A DNA stretch of 64,000 bases from Sulfopaludibacter sp035606355 (GTDB lineage: Bacteria; Acidobacteriota; Terriglobia; Bryobacterales; Bryobacteraceae). Numbering within the stretch: the stretch's first letter is position 1; the number at the start of each line of letters is the position of its first letter. Made by a program: the position numbers and the translations under genes. The DNA is taken from NCBI GenBank assembly GCA_035606355.1, contig DATNFO010000039.1, forward strand, positions 62,001 to 126,000, in the 5' to 3' direction. Below, piece after piece: positions 45,142 through 54,187 of the stretch. The notes beneath the pieces are model-generated. The model saw only the letters and a list, made by a program, of their open reading frames with translations, made no database searches and had not been told where the DNA came from.

Positions 45142-47616
45142 TTAATCCTCCCGCAAAGCAATCATCGGGTCCAGGTTCGAAGCGCGGCGAGCAGGGAGGT
45201 AACAAGCGGCCGCCGCGATCAACGCCATCAGCACCGTCGTTCCCGCCAGCACTGCTACATCGTTCGGCTTTACCCCATGCAACTGGCTCTGAATCACCTT
45301 TCCCGCGGCCAGCGCCCCGCCGATTCCAAGAGCGAACCCGATGGCCGCCAGTTTCATGCCTTCGCCGAGCACCTGTCCCAAGACCAGCCTGCGATTCGCT
45401 CCCAACGACATGCGGATCCCGATCTCGCGCGTGCGCTGACTGACCACATAAGACAGCACGCCGTAAATTCCCACCGCCGCCAAAATCGCCGCGAACGCCG
45501 CGAAGCACCCCAGCAGCAGCGTCATGAACTGCGAGCCCTGAGCGCTTTCGCCGATCACCTGGTCCATCGTGCGCACATTGAACAGCGGCAGCGTGGCATC
45601 GAACTTCGACACGACTTGCCGCGCCTCATTGGCCAGCAGCGCCGGATCGCCCTTGCTCTGCAGCACCAGAAACAGACGGTCGCCGCCGGTGAACGGTGTA
45701 TACGCTTCCGATATCGGCTTCTGCGTCAGACCCCACTGCTTCACGTCATTGACGACGCCGAGCACCTGCTGCCACGGACCATGATCGCCATTCAAAGAGA
45801 AGAACTGACCCAGAGGATTCTGGTCCGGCCAGAACGTGCGCACCATCGTCTGGTTGATGACCGCCGGGTAAACCATCACGTTGGTTTGCGATTCCGAAAG
45901 TTTTTCGTGCCGTTGAAATGCTGCGCTACGAAGTTCCGTGTTCGCCGCCGCCTGCGCCACCTCGGGCTCTGTATAAACCCGGCCGGCGATCAGCCGCATC
46001 CCCATCGCTTTGAAGTATTCCGGCGATACCTGGTGTGTTTCGCACAGCGGCCCGCTCAACTGCCCGGTCGCACGGCCGCGAATCTTCACATAGCTGTTCG
46101 AACCGCCCTCGAGCGGGAGATGCGACGCCACGGCAACGTTCTCAACGCCCGGAATCGCGCGCGCATTCTCCGCCAGCGATCGCGCAAATTGCCGCTGTCG
46201 CGCGTACTCCTTGTAAGTGGCTTCGGGCAGTTGGATCGCGGCCGTCCATACGCCTTCCGGCCGTACTCCGATATCGGTCCCGCGCAGCCGCACAAAGTCT
46301 TTCATCAGCAGCCCCGCGCCGATCAGCAGCACCAGCGAAAGCGCGATCTCGCTCACCACCAGGCTGTTGCTGGCGAGTTTTCGGCCGCGCGAGGCGCTGA
46401 TCGAACTACCCGCGCCGCCTCTGAGCTCATCGAACACTCCCGCTCGAGAAACCTGCACCGCGGGAAAGAGGCCGAATAACAACCCGGTCAGCACCGCGAT
46501 TCCGAAAGTAAATGCCAGCACCGTGCCGTTCAGCTCCAACGCGTTGAACTGCGGCAGCGAGAAACTCTTCGCGTGCGCGAATGCGCTCAAGACGCCCCAG
46601 CCGAGCAGCAAGCCGACCGCGCCGCCCGAAACCGAAAGCACCAGGCTTTCCGTGAGCCACTGCCGCACGAGGCGGCCGCGGGCCGCGCCCAGCGCACTGC
46701 GCACCGCGATCTCCTTACGTCTCGCCACTGCGCGCGTGAGCACTAAGTTGGCAACATTGGCGCACGCAATGAGTAACACGAGAGCTACCGCCCATAACAT
46801 CATCATGAGAGACGAACGCGAGTTACCGATCAGGTTATCGCGCAACGAAACTACCACGGAGCCCACTTTGTGGTTACTACCCGGATACTGCTTTTCCAGG
46901 TTCGATGCAATGACACTCAGGTCCGCCTGCGCCGCTTTGACCGTAACTCCCGGCTTGAGCCGTCCGATTGCCGAAGCCCAATGCGAACCGCGTTCGTACT
47001 TGTTCACCATCTCCATCGGGAACCACACCTGCGCGCGCGTCGGGAAACGGAACTGCGGCGGCATCACTCCGACGATCGTGTACTTCCGCGCGTCCAGCTC
47101 GAGTGTTTGATTGAGAATGTGCGGGTCGCCCGCGAACCGCGACTGCCAGAAGCGGTAACTCAACACCACCACATCGTCTTTGCCTTTCTGGTCCTCACCC
47201 CGCACCCAGGTTCGGCCGATGACCGGACGCACGCCGAAGATATCGAAGAAATTTGCTTCCGTGGGCGCTCCCAGAATGTGATCGGATTCGCCGTTGCGGC
47301 TGGCATTCATATCCTGCAGCCAGGAGAACATGGCGATGTCCTCGAAGGTGTGATTTTGCGTCCGCCAGTCCGCGATATCGGGTCCAGTCAGGGGATATTG
47401 TCCCGGCGCATCTTCCGTCTCGAAGAGCCGCACCAGCCGGTCGGGTTGGCGGAACGGCAGCGGCCGCAGCAGAATGGTGTCGATGATGCTGAAAATCGCC
47501 GTATTCGCGCCGACCCCGATGGCCAGCGTCAGAATGGCGATCGCGGCGTAGCCTTTGCTCCGCCAAAGCGTACGAAGAGCGAACTGTACGTCGCGCATGA
47601 CGTTTGGACGGGTCAT
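45142..47616 (-). CDS. ADOP-type ABC transporter permease
   Basis: 824 residues, two MacB_PCD-FtsX modules in tandem. The first has the TM and family motif TLAIGVGANTAIFSIIDTILLRPLPF and FtsX block VLTRAVARRKEIAVRSALGAA; the second has YVVSQRTREIGIRMSLGA. This acidobacterial duplicated orphan permease form has no ATPase gene beside it. It lacks the N-terminal helical prefix domain present in the ADOP at 59009. No PadR gene is adjacent. The stop of the TIGR03437 gene lies five bases before its ATG, so they may be cotranscribed. Substrate unknown. Confidence 0.93.
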   Translation of the reverse strand: MTRPNVMRDVQFALRTLWRSKGYAAIAILTLAIGVGANTAIFSIIDTILLRPLPFRQPDRLVRLFETEDAPGQYPLTGPDIADWRTQNHTFEDIAMFSWLQDMNASRNGESDHILGAPTEANFFDIFGVRPVIGRTWVRGEDQKGKDDVVVLSYRFWQSRFAGDPHILNQTLELDARKYTIVGVMPPQFRFPTRAQVWFPMEMVNKYERGSHWASAIGRLKPGVTVKAAQADLSVIASNLEKQYPGSNHKVGSVVVSLRDNLIGNSRSSLMMMLWAVALVLLIACANVANLVLTRAVARRKEIAVRSALGAARGRLVRQWLTESLVLSVSGGAVGLLLGWGVLSAFAHAKSFSLPQFNALELNGTVLAFTFGIAVLTGLLFGLFPAVQVSRAGVFDELRGGAGSSISASRGRKLASNSLVVSEIALSLVLLIGAGLLMKDFVRLRGTDIGVRPEGVWTAAIQLPEATYKEYARQRQFARSLAENARAIPGVENVAVASHLPLEGGSNSYVKIRGRATGQLSGPLCETHQVSPEYFKAMGMRLIAGRVYTEPEVAQAAANTELRSAAFQRHEKLSESQTNVMVYPAVINQTMVRTFWPDQNPLGQFFSLNGDHGPWQQVLGVVNDVKQWGLTQKPISEAYTPFTGGDRLFLVLQSKGDPALLANEARQVVSKFDATLPLFNVRTMDQVIGESAQGSQFMTLLLGCFAAFAAILAAVGIYGVLSYVVSQRTREIGIRMSLGANRRLVLGQVLGEGMKLAAIGFALGIGGALAAGKVIQSQLHGVKPNDVAVLAGTTVLMALIAAAACYLPARRASNLDPMIALRED

Positions 47617-47621
47617 TCAGG

Positions 47622-49766
47622 CTATTGGTTAGGCCCGGCCCAAATCACGATTCCCGGACCGCGCACCCAATACGCCGGAGCCGTTGGCGACGACACCTCC
47701 AACTGCACCACCATCGAAGTCGCGGCGGCCGGGATCCGCGCCTGCACCACCCCCGAAATCGCGCCCGCAACGGTGAGCGTGGCCAGCGGCGCCGCCGGGC
47801 CACTACCAGGGACCAGCAGAGCGGACGGGCTGACCGGCAATGTGCTGGCGATCACCATGCCCGTTGCCTCAGCCGGCGCCGTGACGCCCACGCCGTTCAG
47901 AAACACCGTGACCATCGACCCCGGAGCCGCCGGATTCGTACAGGTGTTCATGCTGCCGTCCGCATTGAACGCGAGCGGTTGCAGTCCGGCGAATCCCTGA
48001 CCGTTGCACATGGCGCGGTCCGCTAACGGTCCGGTGAAACTCGCCGGCCACACGAACACCCCGGGCTCGCGCTCCGCCACTCCCAGCATGTACGACTCCG
48101 AAAATCCGGGCGAGCCCTCGCGACTCGATACTTGCATCGCCGCCTGCGCCTGCCCGGCGACCTCATACGGCACTTGCAGATTGATTTGCGTTGCCGACGT
48201 GTATAGGAGCGGCGCGGCGATTCCGTTGAAAGTGACCGCAACACCATCGCCCGCATCGAGGTTCGTGCCATATAGCGTGATCAATTGCCCCGGCGCCACG
48301 GTCACGATTTTCGCGTCATCGGCAGCGTCGCAAATCGCGGCCACGCGCCCCAACGCCGATAGACTCACGCTGAAGATCTGCCCTCCGGCGATTACGGCGC
48401 TTCCATCGGCGCGCGCTGCAATTGCGCCGCCGGCCGAAAGGTCGCGCTTCAACCCAGGCAAGAGCTCGACCGGCGAAAGCGTCCGGCCATCGGCGCTCAA
48501 CCGCGCCACGAACCCGGGCGGCGCGGCCCCGTTCACCGCCGACGGCCGCGCCGCAACCGGCGTGTTCCACAATCCGGGCAGATCCGTCGAGTTCGCGAAG
48601 CCGGCAATCAAAATATTGCCTTCGCTGTCCGTTGCCAGGCCCACGATCGAATCCCCTACGCGGAAGCTTCCGGCGATCTGCGCACCCGACCCCGCAAACA
48701 GCGTCGACCACACCAGGCCGCTCCCGCCGGCGTTCAGTTTCGTCACGAACCCGGCGCTTGCCGGAGCGCTGAAGCTGAACAGTTGCGCTTGACCGAACGG
48801 ACTGCCGCAGTACTCGGGCTGATACGCCGCCGGCGTAGTCGGATAATCGGGCGAGTTCGTTGTGCCGGCCACAATCGCGTTGCCCGCGTCATCGACCAAC
48901 AGACCCGCCGGCGTCTCGCCCGACGCTCCCGAAAGATACGTCGCATACAGCAACCGGCTGCCGCTGGGATCGATCTTCGCGATGTGCTGATATGAGCAGC
49001 TCTGCGCGAATACCTGCGATGACGCGCACGTCCTCGATGCCACCGACTCCTGAAACGCTCCCGGCGTCGCCGGCGCAACCGGGAATTGGAACGCTCCCGC
49101 TGCATAGATGTTGCCGCCCGCATCAAGTGCGATCTGCCTGCCGCCAAAGCCGGCAATCGCCAGCAGCAGTTTGCTTCCGGTTGGGTCCAGCTGGACGATG
49201 AACCCCGAGCCCGAACGGTTCGCCGCCCCCTGCACCGCGCCTGTGGTGGTCTGCAACGCATCTGTTGCGTTCAGAGGTCCGGTGACGAACGCATTGCCCG
49301 CGGCATCCACGGCAATGGCTTGTCCGCCGCTGACCGGCAAGTACGTGACATACACGGGGCGGCCATTCGCGTCCAGCCGGGCGGCGAAGGCCGAGCCTGT
49401 GACTCCTCCCGCCGCGCCGAACGCGCCCGGAGTGGTTGGAAAGTCCGGCGATTGCGTTCCCCCGGTCACGTAAACGGAACCATCCGCGCCGAGCGCTAAC
49501 GCTTCCGCGCGATCGTCTTTCGAGCCGGCGAGCTGCGTCCACCACAGAATCCGTGAAGCGTCCCCCGTTAACTTCGCGGCGAACGCGTGCGCGGGCGCGG
49601 CGGCATCGGAAGTCGCGAAATAAAAACCGGCAAGGTACAGGTTTCCCGCGGCGTCGATCCGAACCGCGTTGGCGATGCTGTTGGCGGGTAGAGCGGCCTG
49701 CGTGGGGGTCGCGGCGAGCGTCCACCCCGCTCCGATCAGTGCCAGCACAAACACCCGGCGCAACAT
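47622..49766 (-). CDS. Secreted SBBP-repeat protein with C-terminal TIGR03437 domain
   Basis: 714 residues. A signal peptide precedes a beta-propeller-like region of about 430 residues with SBBP-type repeats (DAAGNLYLAGF, ADGSVYVTGGTQSPDFPTTPGAF, DDAGNAIVAGTTNSPDYPTTPAA). The C-terminal TIGR03437 domain starts near ICDAADDAKIVTVAPGQLI, with ITLYGTNL, VTFNGIAAPLLYTSATQINLQVPYEV and VTVFLNGVGVT. TIGR03437 is a hallmark of Solibacter-type acidobacteria. Likely surface protein; function unknown. Confidence 0.93.
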   Translation of the reverse strand: MLRRVFVLALIGAGWTLAATPTQAALPANSIANAVRIDAAGNLYLAGFYFATSDAAAPAHAFAAKLTGDASRILWWTQLAGSKDDRAEALALGADGSVYVTGGTQSPDFPTTPGAFGAAGGVTGSAFAARLDANGRPVYVTYLPVSGGQAIAVDAAGNAFVTGPLNATDALQTTTGAVQGAANRSGSGFIVQLDPTGSKLLLAIAGFGGRQIALDAGGNIYAAGAFQFPVAPATPGAFQESVASRTCASSQVFAQSCSYQHIAKIDPSGSRLLYATYLSGASGETPAGLLVDDAGNAIVAGTTNSPDYPTTPAAYQPEYCGSPFGQAQLFSFSAPASAGFVTKLNAGGSGLVWSTLFAGSGAQIAGSFRVGDSIVGLATDSEGNILIAGFANSTDLPGLWNTPVAARPSAVNGAAPPGFVARLSADGRTLSPVELLPGLKRDLSAGGAIAARADGSAVIAGGQIFSVSLSALGRVAAICDAADDAKIVTVAPGQLITLYGTNLDAGDGVAVTFNGIAAPLLYTSATQINLQVPYEVAGQAQAAMQVSSREGSPGFSESYMLGVAEREPGVFVWPASFTGPLADRAMCNGQGFAGLQPLAFNADGSMNTCTNPAAPGSMVTVFLNGVGVTAPAEATGMVIASTLPVSPSALLVPGSGPAAPLATLTVAGAISGVVQARIPAAATSMVVQLEVSSPTAPAYWVRGPGIVIWAGPNQ

Positions 49767-49785
49767 GCCTTCAGTGTATCGGTTC

Positions 49786-51687
49786 TTACGTCGAGTACGC
49801 GACGTGCACGCCCGGCCGGAACACCTTCGTGGCGTCCAACGTCACGCCGGGCAAACCGTTCAGGTGCACTTCGCGCAGATTCGGCAACCGGGCCAGCAAC
49901 GGCAGCCCCGCATCGGTCACCTTGAGACACTCGTACAATTCCACCTGTTCCAGAGCATCCATTCCGCCGAGTATTTCCAGGCTGCGATCCGTGATCTGCG
50001 TCAGCCCGGCATAGTAATACCGAATGGCGAGTTCCCGTATGTGCTCCGTCGCCGCGTCGCCGGTCTCGCGGCAGTACATGCAAGTCAAGCGCTCGAGGTT
50101 GCGGCAGCGCCCCACATACCGGAAGCCGTCGTCGCTGAAGGCGATCGGCGTCAGTTCCCGCAGCGCGGGGAAATCGGGGAGCCGCGCCAGCGCCGCATCG
50201 TCCACATTCCCGCAGCCGATGCCCAAGCTCCGCAGCTTCGGCAGCTTCGAAAACGCGACGAACCCGCGGCTTCCGAACCCCTCGCACACGCGCCCCCAAA
50301 TCCCTTCGATGCTCTGCGACCGCGCCAGCGCCATGAATCCCTCGTCAGTCGCGGCGGACTCCTGAATGCGCAGCTTCTTCAAACGCGGTATCGCGGCAAT
50401 ATGCGGCATGGCATCGTCGCCGCTGAGCCTGCCATCGCAGCCAAGTGCCTGCAGATTGCGCAGGTGGACCAGATGGGCGAACCCGTCGCCGGTAATCCGG
50501 TCCACGTGCCAGAACAAATCGAGATCAAACACTCCGTCGAGGCCGGCGAGCCCCGCGAGACCCGCATTCGTGAATGGACCATCGATCAGCAGCCGCGCTC
50601 CGTCTTCCGCCGCCGTCTTCAGCAGCGGGAAATTGTGCAGCAGCGGAATTCCGGCGTCCGTCATGAGCCTCCCCGTGCTGAACCTGCGGAGCCTCGCTTT
50701 GCCCTGAAGCGCTTCAATCGCCCCATCGCCGGTGGGCGAACCCATCAGATCCACTTCCTCGAGTTGCTCGCAAGCTCGCAGATTCGCCACGCCGGCATCG
50801 CTGATTCCCGCTTGCCACGCCATCGCGAACTTCCGCAGGTTGGGCAGATGCCGCAGGACCTCCAGACCGCGATCCGTAAGTTTCCCGCCGGGATACTCGC
50901 TGAGCGTCAGCGCCTCCAGTTGCGGCATGCGCGCGAGGTGCTGCAGCCCGTCGTCGGTCAACTCGCGCGACCCGCCCAAATCCAGAGCCGTCACGAAATC
51001 CAAACCCGCGACATGTTCCAGCGCTTCATCCGTCATCAGGCCGTTGGCGTCCAGCGCGGGAATTCGCCGCTCCTTCATCGCGCCGATGAGTTCATCCCAA
51101 TCTTTCGCCGACAAACGGCGGCGCGGGCCGATGCGATTCTCCTTCGGATCGATGACATACGGAGCGCCCTGCGGCGGAGTGCCGCTGGCCACCGCGCTCA
51201 AGAGCTTTTCCCAACTGCCGAACCCGGCATCCTGGGCGACAATGACGCGCGCTTCTTCGAGTGGAAAATGGTTCTCCGGAACTCGGAACGCGCGTTGCCG
51301 GTAAGCGTAGTCCCTGCGCCAGATTTCCGCCTTCACGTCGGCGAGGCTGAAGGAGCGGCTGTAATGGAGGTTCAGCCGCGCGAGCGCTGCCTCGTTGCCG
51401 CCGTACGCGTCCACGAAATCGCGCGCGGCCTGCTCATACGCCTCGTTCGTCCGTGACCGCGCCGCCTGCTGCAAGGCTTCCTTTAGTTCTTTCCAGTTTT
51501 CGAAGCCGTACTCCCGCGCGAGCGCATGTTGCACATCGCGCAGCACGGGCGTACCGTCGTGTTTTGGGTAAGCCTGCTCGAAGCGCTCGCGCGCCCGCGG
51601 CTCCGGAATGCGCAGAGCTTTGAGCCAGCGGCGGGCTTCCCGTTTCAGGTTGTCGAGAGTTGTGGCTGAGGTCAGCTTTCGCTGCAT
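49786..51687 (-). CDS. Leucine-rich-repeat (AMN1/RNI-like) protein
   Basis: 633 residues without signal peptide. The first about 190 residues contain two copies of a short module ending in EYGFENWKELKEAL and DAGFGSWEKLLSAV, which in other proteins precedes ankyrin or repeat domains. The rest is a cysteine-containing leucine-rich repeat array (GLDFVTALDLGGSRELTDDGLQHLARM and similar, about 12 repeats of 22-28 residues), the fold of AMN1 and F-box LRR proteins. Presumably a cytoplasmic binding scaffold. GGAAGGAAGG lies before the ATG. Confidence 0.85.
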   Translation of the reverse strand: MQRKLTSATTLDNLKREARRWLKALRIPEPRARERFEQAYPKHDGTPVLRDVQHALAREYGFENWKELKEALQQAARSRTNEAYEQAARDFVDAYGGNEAALARLNLHYSRSFSLADVKAEIWRRDYAYRQRAFRVPENHFPLEEARVIVAQDAGFGSWEKLLSAVASGTPPQGAPYVIDPKENRIGPRRRLSAKDWDELIGAMKERRIPALDANGLMTDEALEHVAGLDFVTALDLGGSRELTDDGLQHLARMPQLEALTLSEYPGGKLTDRGLEVLRHLPNLRKFAMAWQAGISDAGVANLRACEQLEEVDLMGSPTGDGAIEALQGKARLRRFSTGRLMTDAGIPLLHNFPLLKTAAEDGARLLIDGPFTNAGLAGLAGLDGVFDLDLFWHVDRITGDGFAHLVHLRNLQALGCDGRLSGDDAMPHIAAIPRLKKLRIQESAATDEGFMALARSQSIEGIWGRVCEGFGSRGFVAFSKLPKLRSLGIGCGNVDDAALARLPDFPALRELTPIAFSDDGFRYVGRCRNLERLTCMYCRETGDAATEHIRELAIRYYYAGLTQITDRSLEILGGMDALEQVELYECLKVTDAGLPLLARLPNLREVHLNGLPGVTLDATKVFRPGVHVAYST

Positions 51688-51900
51688 GGTACCTTCCTTC
51701 CGTCATGCCCAGGTCCGCTGAGCTCAGGGCCGGATGAAAGGTCCGTGCAAACTGTAAAACGTTCGATGGGTGGGAGCAAGCTCCCTTGCCGCGGACAGGA
51801 GGCGCCCCAGAGCGCGCTGACGCCAGATTCTCACAGCCGCGGCAACGCTGTCAAACGGCCGGAAGCGGCGCCGTCCGCGCACGTTATACGATTTTTCCCG
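51688..51900. other. Intergenic region with one hairpin
   Basis: Divergent gap between the LRR gene and the BlaI promoter. GGGAGC-aa-GCTCCC at 51772-51785 is the only clear structure. No open reading frame with coding character was found. Confidence 0.4.
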
Positions 51901-51936
51901 TTGACATACGATTGCAATCGTCGTAGTGTCGTTTGC
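51901..51936 (+). promoter_or_regulatory. BlaI promoter with embedded perfect palindrome
   Basis: TTGACA (51901-51906) is followed after exactly 17 bp by TAGTGT (51924-51929). The spacer contains the perfect 14-bp palindrome ACGATTGCAATCGT (51908-51921), matching the dyad type bound by BlaI/MecI repressors. The predicted transcript start falls at the ATG 51937, giving a leaderless mRNA. Confidence 0.7.
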
Positions 51937-52344
51937 ATGGCAATCTCTTCCGGAAAGGAAATGCCGCCGCCGCTTCCCAGCGCCGCCGAAGTCGATATTC
52001 TGGCTGCGCTCTGGCGGCTCGGACCGGCCACCGTTCGCGAGGTGCATGACGAGTTAGGCAAAAATACCGGCTACACGACCACGCTCAAGACGATGCAGCT
52101 GATGACGGAAAAGGGCCTGCTCACACGCAGCGAGCGCTTCCGTTCGCACGTCTATGAGCCGGCCGTTCCTAAGGAACAAACCCAGAAACAGATTGCCGCG
52201 GACCTCCTCGAGCGCGTCTTTGAAAAATCGGCGCGCAGCATGCTGCTGGGAGCGCTTTCGGCGCAACCTGCATCGCCCGAAGAACTGGCCGGCATCCGCA
52301 AAATGCTCGCTGACTTCGCGAAAGAGAAAGGCCGTTCGCGATGA
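51937..52344 (+). CDS. BlaI/MecI/CopY-family transcriptional repressor
   Basis: 135 residues from ATG 51937; ATG 51961, with GGAAAGGAA directly before it, is an alternative. The winged helix is typical: AEVDILAALWRLGPATVREVHDEL, GYTTTLKTMQLMTEKGLL. The C-terminal dimerisation helix contains a probable cleavage-sensitive region (LERVFEKSARSMLLGAL). In blaR1-blaI systems the repressor is inactivated after M56 peptidase signalling. Overlaps the M56 gene by four bases. Confidence 0.92.
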   Translation: MAISSGKEMPPPLPSAAEVDILAALWRLGPATVREVHDELGKNTGYTTTLKTMQLMTEKGLLTRSERFRSHVYEPAVPKEQTQKQIAADLLERVFEKSARSMLLGALSAQPASPEELAGIRKMLADFAKEKGRSR

Positions 52345-54173
52345 ACCCTCTACACATGATTGCCTCACAGCCGTGGGTAGAGCGTCTCGGCTGGACCCTG
52401 CTGCACTTCCTCTGGCAGGGCATGCTGGTTGCCGCTGTATTTGCTGCTGCGCGTCTTTCGCTCGCGCACTCGCGCCCGCATGCACGGTACGCCGCCGCCT
52501 GTTTCGCGCTGGCCATCATGCTCGCAGCCCCCGTCGCTACATTCCTGTGGCTCACACCGGCAGCCGACGACGCGCCGCCGCCCGATGTGAACGCCCGCGT
52601 CGTGCACTTCAGCGCAAAGCCGGCGGGCCTCGGAATCGTGTTGCCGGCGGTCGCGATCAGCGAACAGCCAGAGGAATGGATTTCGCAAGCCGCGCCGTGG
52701 ATCGTGGTCACCTGGGCGCTGGGCGCGACTCTTTTCTGGGTGCGCCTGGCGGGCGGCTGGTGGGCTATTGCCCGCATGCGCTCGCATCACATACGGCCCG
52801 CTCCGCCGCAGTGGCAGCAGACCTTCGCGCACCTCTGCGCACGTTTGCGCGTTTCGCGCCCGGTCGCGCTGCTCGTTTCCGCGCGAATGGAAGTCCCCAC
52901 GGTAACCGGCTGGCTCCGGCCCATCGTTGTGGTGCCGCTGGGAGCACTCAGCGGACTGCCTCCGGAACATGTCGAGGCGCTCCTCTTGCACGAACTGGCG
53001 CACATCGCTCGACGCGACTATCTCGTGAACGTGATGCAAAGCGTCGCCGAGGCCCTGCTGTTCTACCATCCGGCGGTCTGGTGGGTCTCCCACCAAATCC
53101 GCGACGAACGCGAGCTGTGTTGCGACGATGTCGCCGTGGCCGTGAGCGGCGACGCTTACACCTACGCCGTCGCTCTCGCCGGCCTCGAAGCGTGCCGTCC
53201 CATGCACGCGCGAAGCGTGCTCGCAGCGACCGGCGGTAAGCTCGCCGCGCGTATCGCGCGCCTCCTCGGCCAGTCACAGCCGGAACGGCTGCAGTTTTCG
53301 CGGCCGGCCGCCGGAGCCGCCGCGGCCCTCCTCGCCATGACCGCCTGTGTGCTGTTCGCGCAACCGGCGGACCGGCCGAAATTCGAAGTCGCCTCAGTGA
53401 AGCCGACTCCCGCCGCTGCACGAAACATCGCCGGCATGCGCCCGCTTCCTGGCGGACGCCTGCACGCGGACAATATGTCCGTGCGAATGCTGATCGCCAA
53501 TGCGTATAGCGTGCAGGACTATCAGATCGCCGGCGCTCCCGCGTGGCTGCACGACGAAGGCTTCGACATTGAGGCCAAAGGCGCCACCAATTCGGGGAAA
53601 GCACAAATCCTGTTGATGCTGCAGTCGCTGCTCGCCGATCGCTTCCAGTTGCAGTTGCACCGTGAAACCCGCGAACTTCCGGTGTTGGCGTTGAGCCTGG
53701 CGCGCGGTGGAGCGAAACTGCCGGCGCCCGCTGAGGGTGGATGCATGAAGCCGGACGCGACACCGCCGCCTCAGGCGCCCGGGGCAAATTCGCTGCCGGC
53801 CTGCGGCAGCTTGAATATTATGGGCGCTGCCATGGGGATGCGCATGGACGGCGGCAACGTGTCTATGCCGGAGCTGATCCGGCAACTTTCGATGGTCCTG
53901 GGCCGCCCGGTGCTCGACCGCACCGGGATCTCCAGGCACTTCGACGCACACCTGCAGTTCACCACGGACGAGATGACGGCCGGTCTCATGGCCGCGTGGG
54001 GGACTGTGGAAGGCCACTCCGAGACGATGGCAGCGGCGGCGGCGAACACGCCGGGCGCGCCTCCCAACATCGGGGTCGCGCTGCGGGAGCAGCTAGGGCT
54101 GAAACTGGACGCGGCCAAAGGGCCGGTCGAGGTGCTTGTCATCGATCGTGTGGAGCGGCCCTCAGGGAACTAA
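52341..54173 (+). CDS. M56 (BlaR1-type) metallopeptidase fused to TIGR03435 domain
   Basis: 610 residues. N-terminal TM helices (about 15-35, 50-72, 118-140) and the cytoplasmic zinc protease motif HELAHIARRDY (H217) with the downstream ERELCCDDVAV form the M56 module. After a fourth TM (about 325-342, AGAAAALLAMTACVLFA) the extracytoplasmic C-terminus is a full TIGR03435 domain from FEVASVKP (348) to VLVIDRVERP. In BlaR1 this position holds the penicillin-binding sensor, so TIGR03435 may be the ligand-binding part here. Coupled to BlaI upstream. Confidence 0.92.
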   Translation: MNPLHMIASQPWVERLGWTLLHFLWQGMLVAAVFAAARLSLAHSRPHARYAAACFALAIMLAAPVATFLWLTPAADDAPPPDVNARVVHFSAKPAGLGIVLPAVAISEQPEEWISQAAPWIVVTWALGATLFWVRLAGGWWAIARMRSHHIRPAPPQWQQTFAHLCARLRVSRPVALLVSARMEVPTVTGWLRPIVVVPLGALSGLPPEHVEALLLHELAHIARRDYLVNVMQSVAEALLFYHPAVWWVSHQIRDERELCCDDVAVAVSGDAYTYAVALAGLEACRPMHARSVLAATGGKLAARIARLLGQSQPERLQFSRPAAGAAAALLAMTACVLFAQPADRPKFEVASVKPTPAAARNIAGMRPLPGGRLHADNMSVRMLIANAYSVQDYQIAGAPAWLHDEGFDIEAKGATNSGKAQILLMLQSLLADRFQLQLHRETRELPVLALSLARGGAKLPAPAEGGCMKPDATPPPQAPGANSLPACGSLNIMGAAMGMRMDGGNVSMPELIRQLSMVLGRPVLDRTGISRHFDAHLQFTTDEMTAGLMAAWGTVEGHSETMAAAAANTPGAPPNIGVALREQLGLKLDAAKGPVEVLVIDRVERPSGN

Positions 54174-54187
54174 CTGGCCGCGGATCT

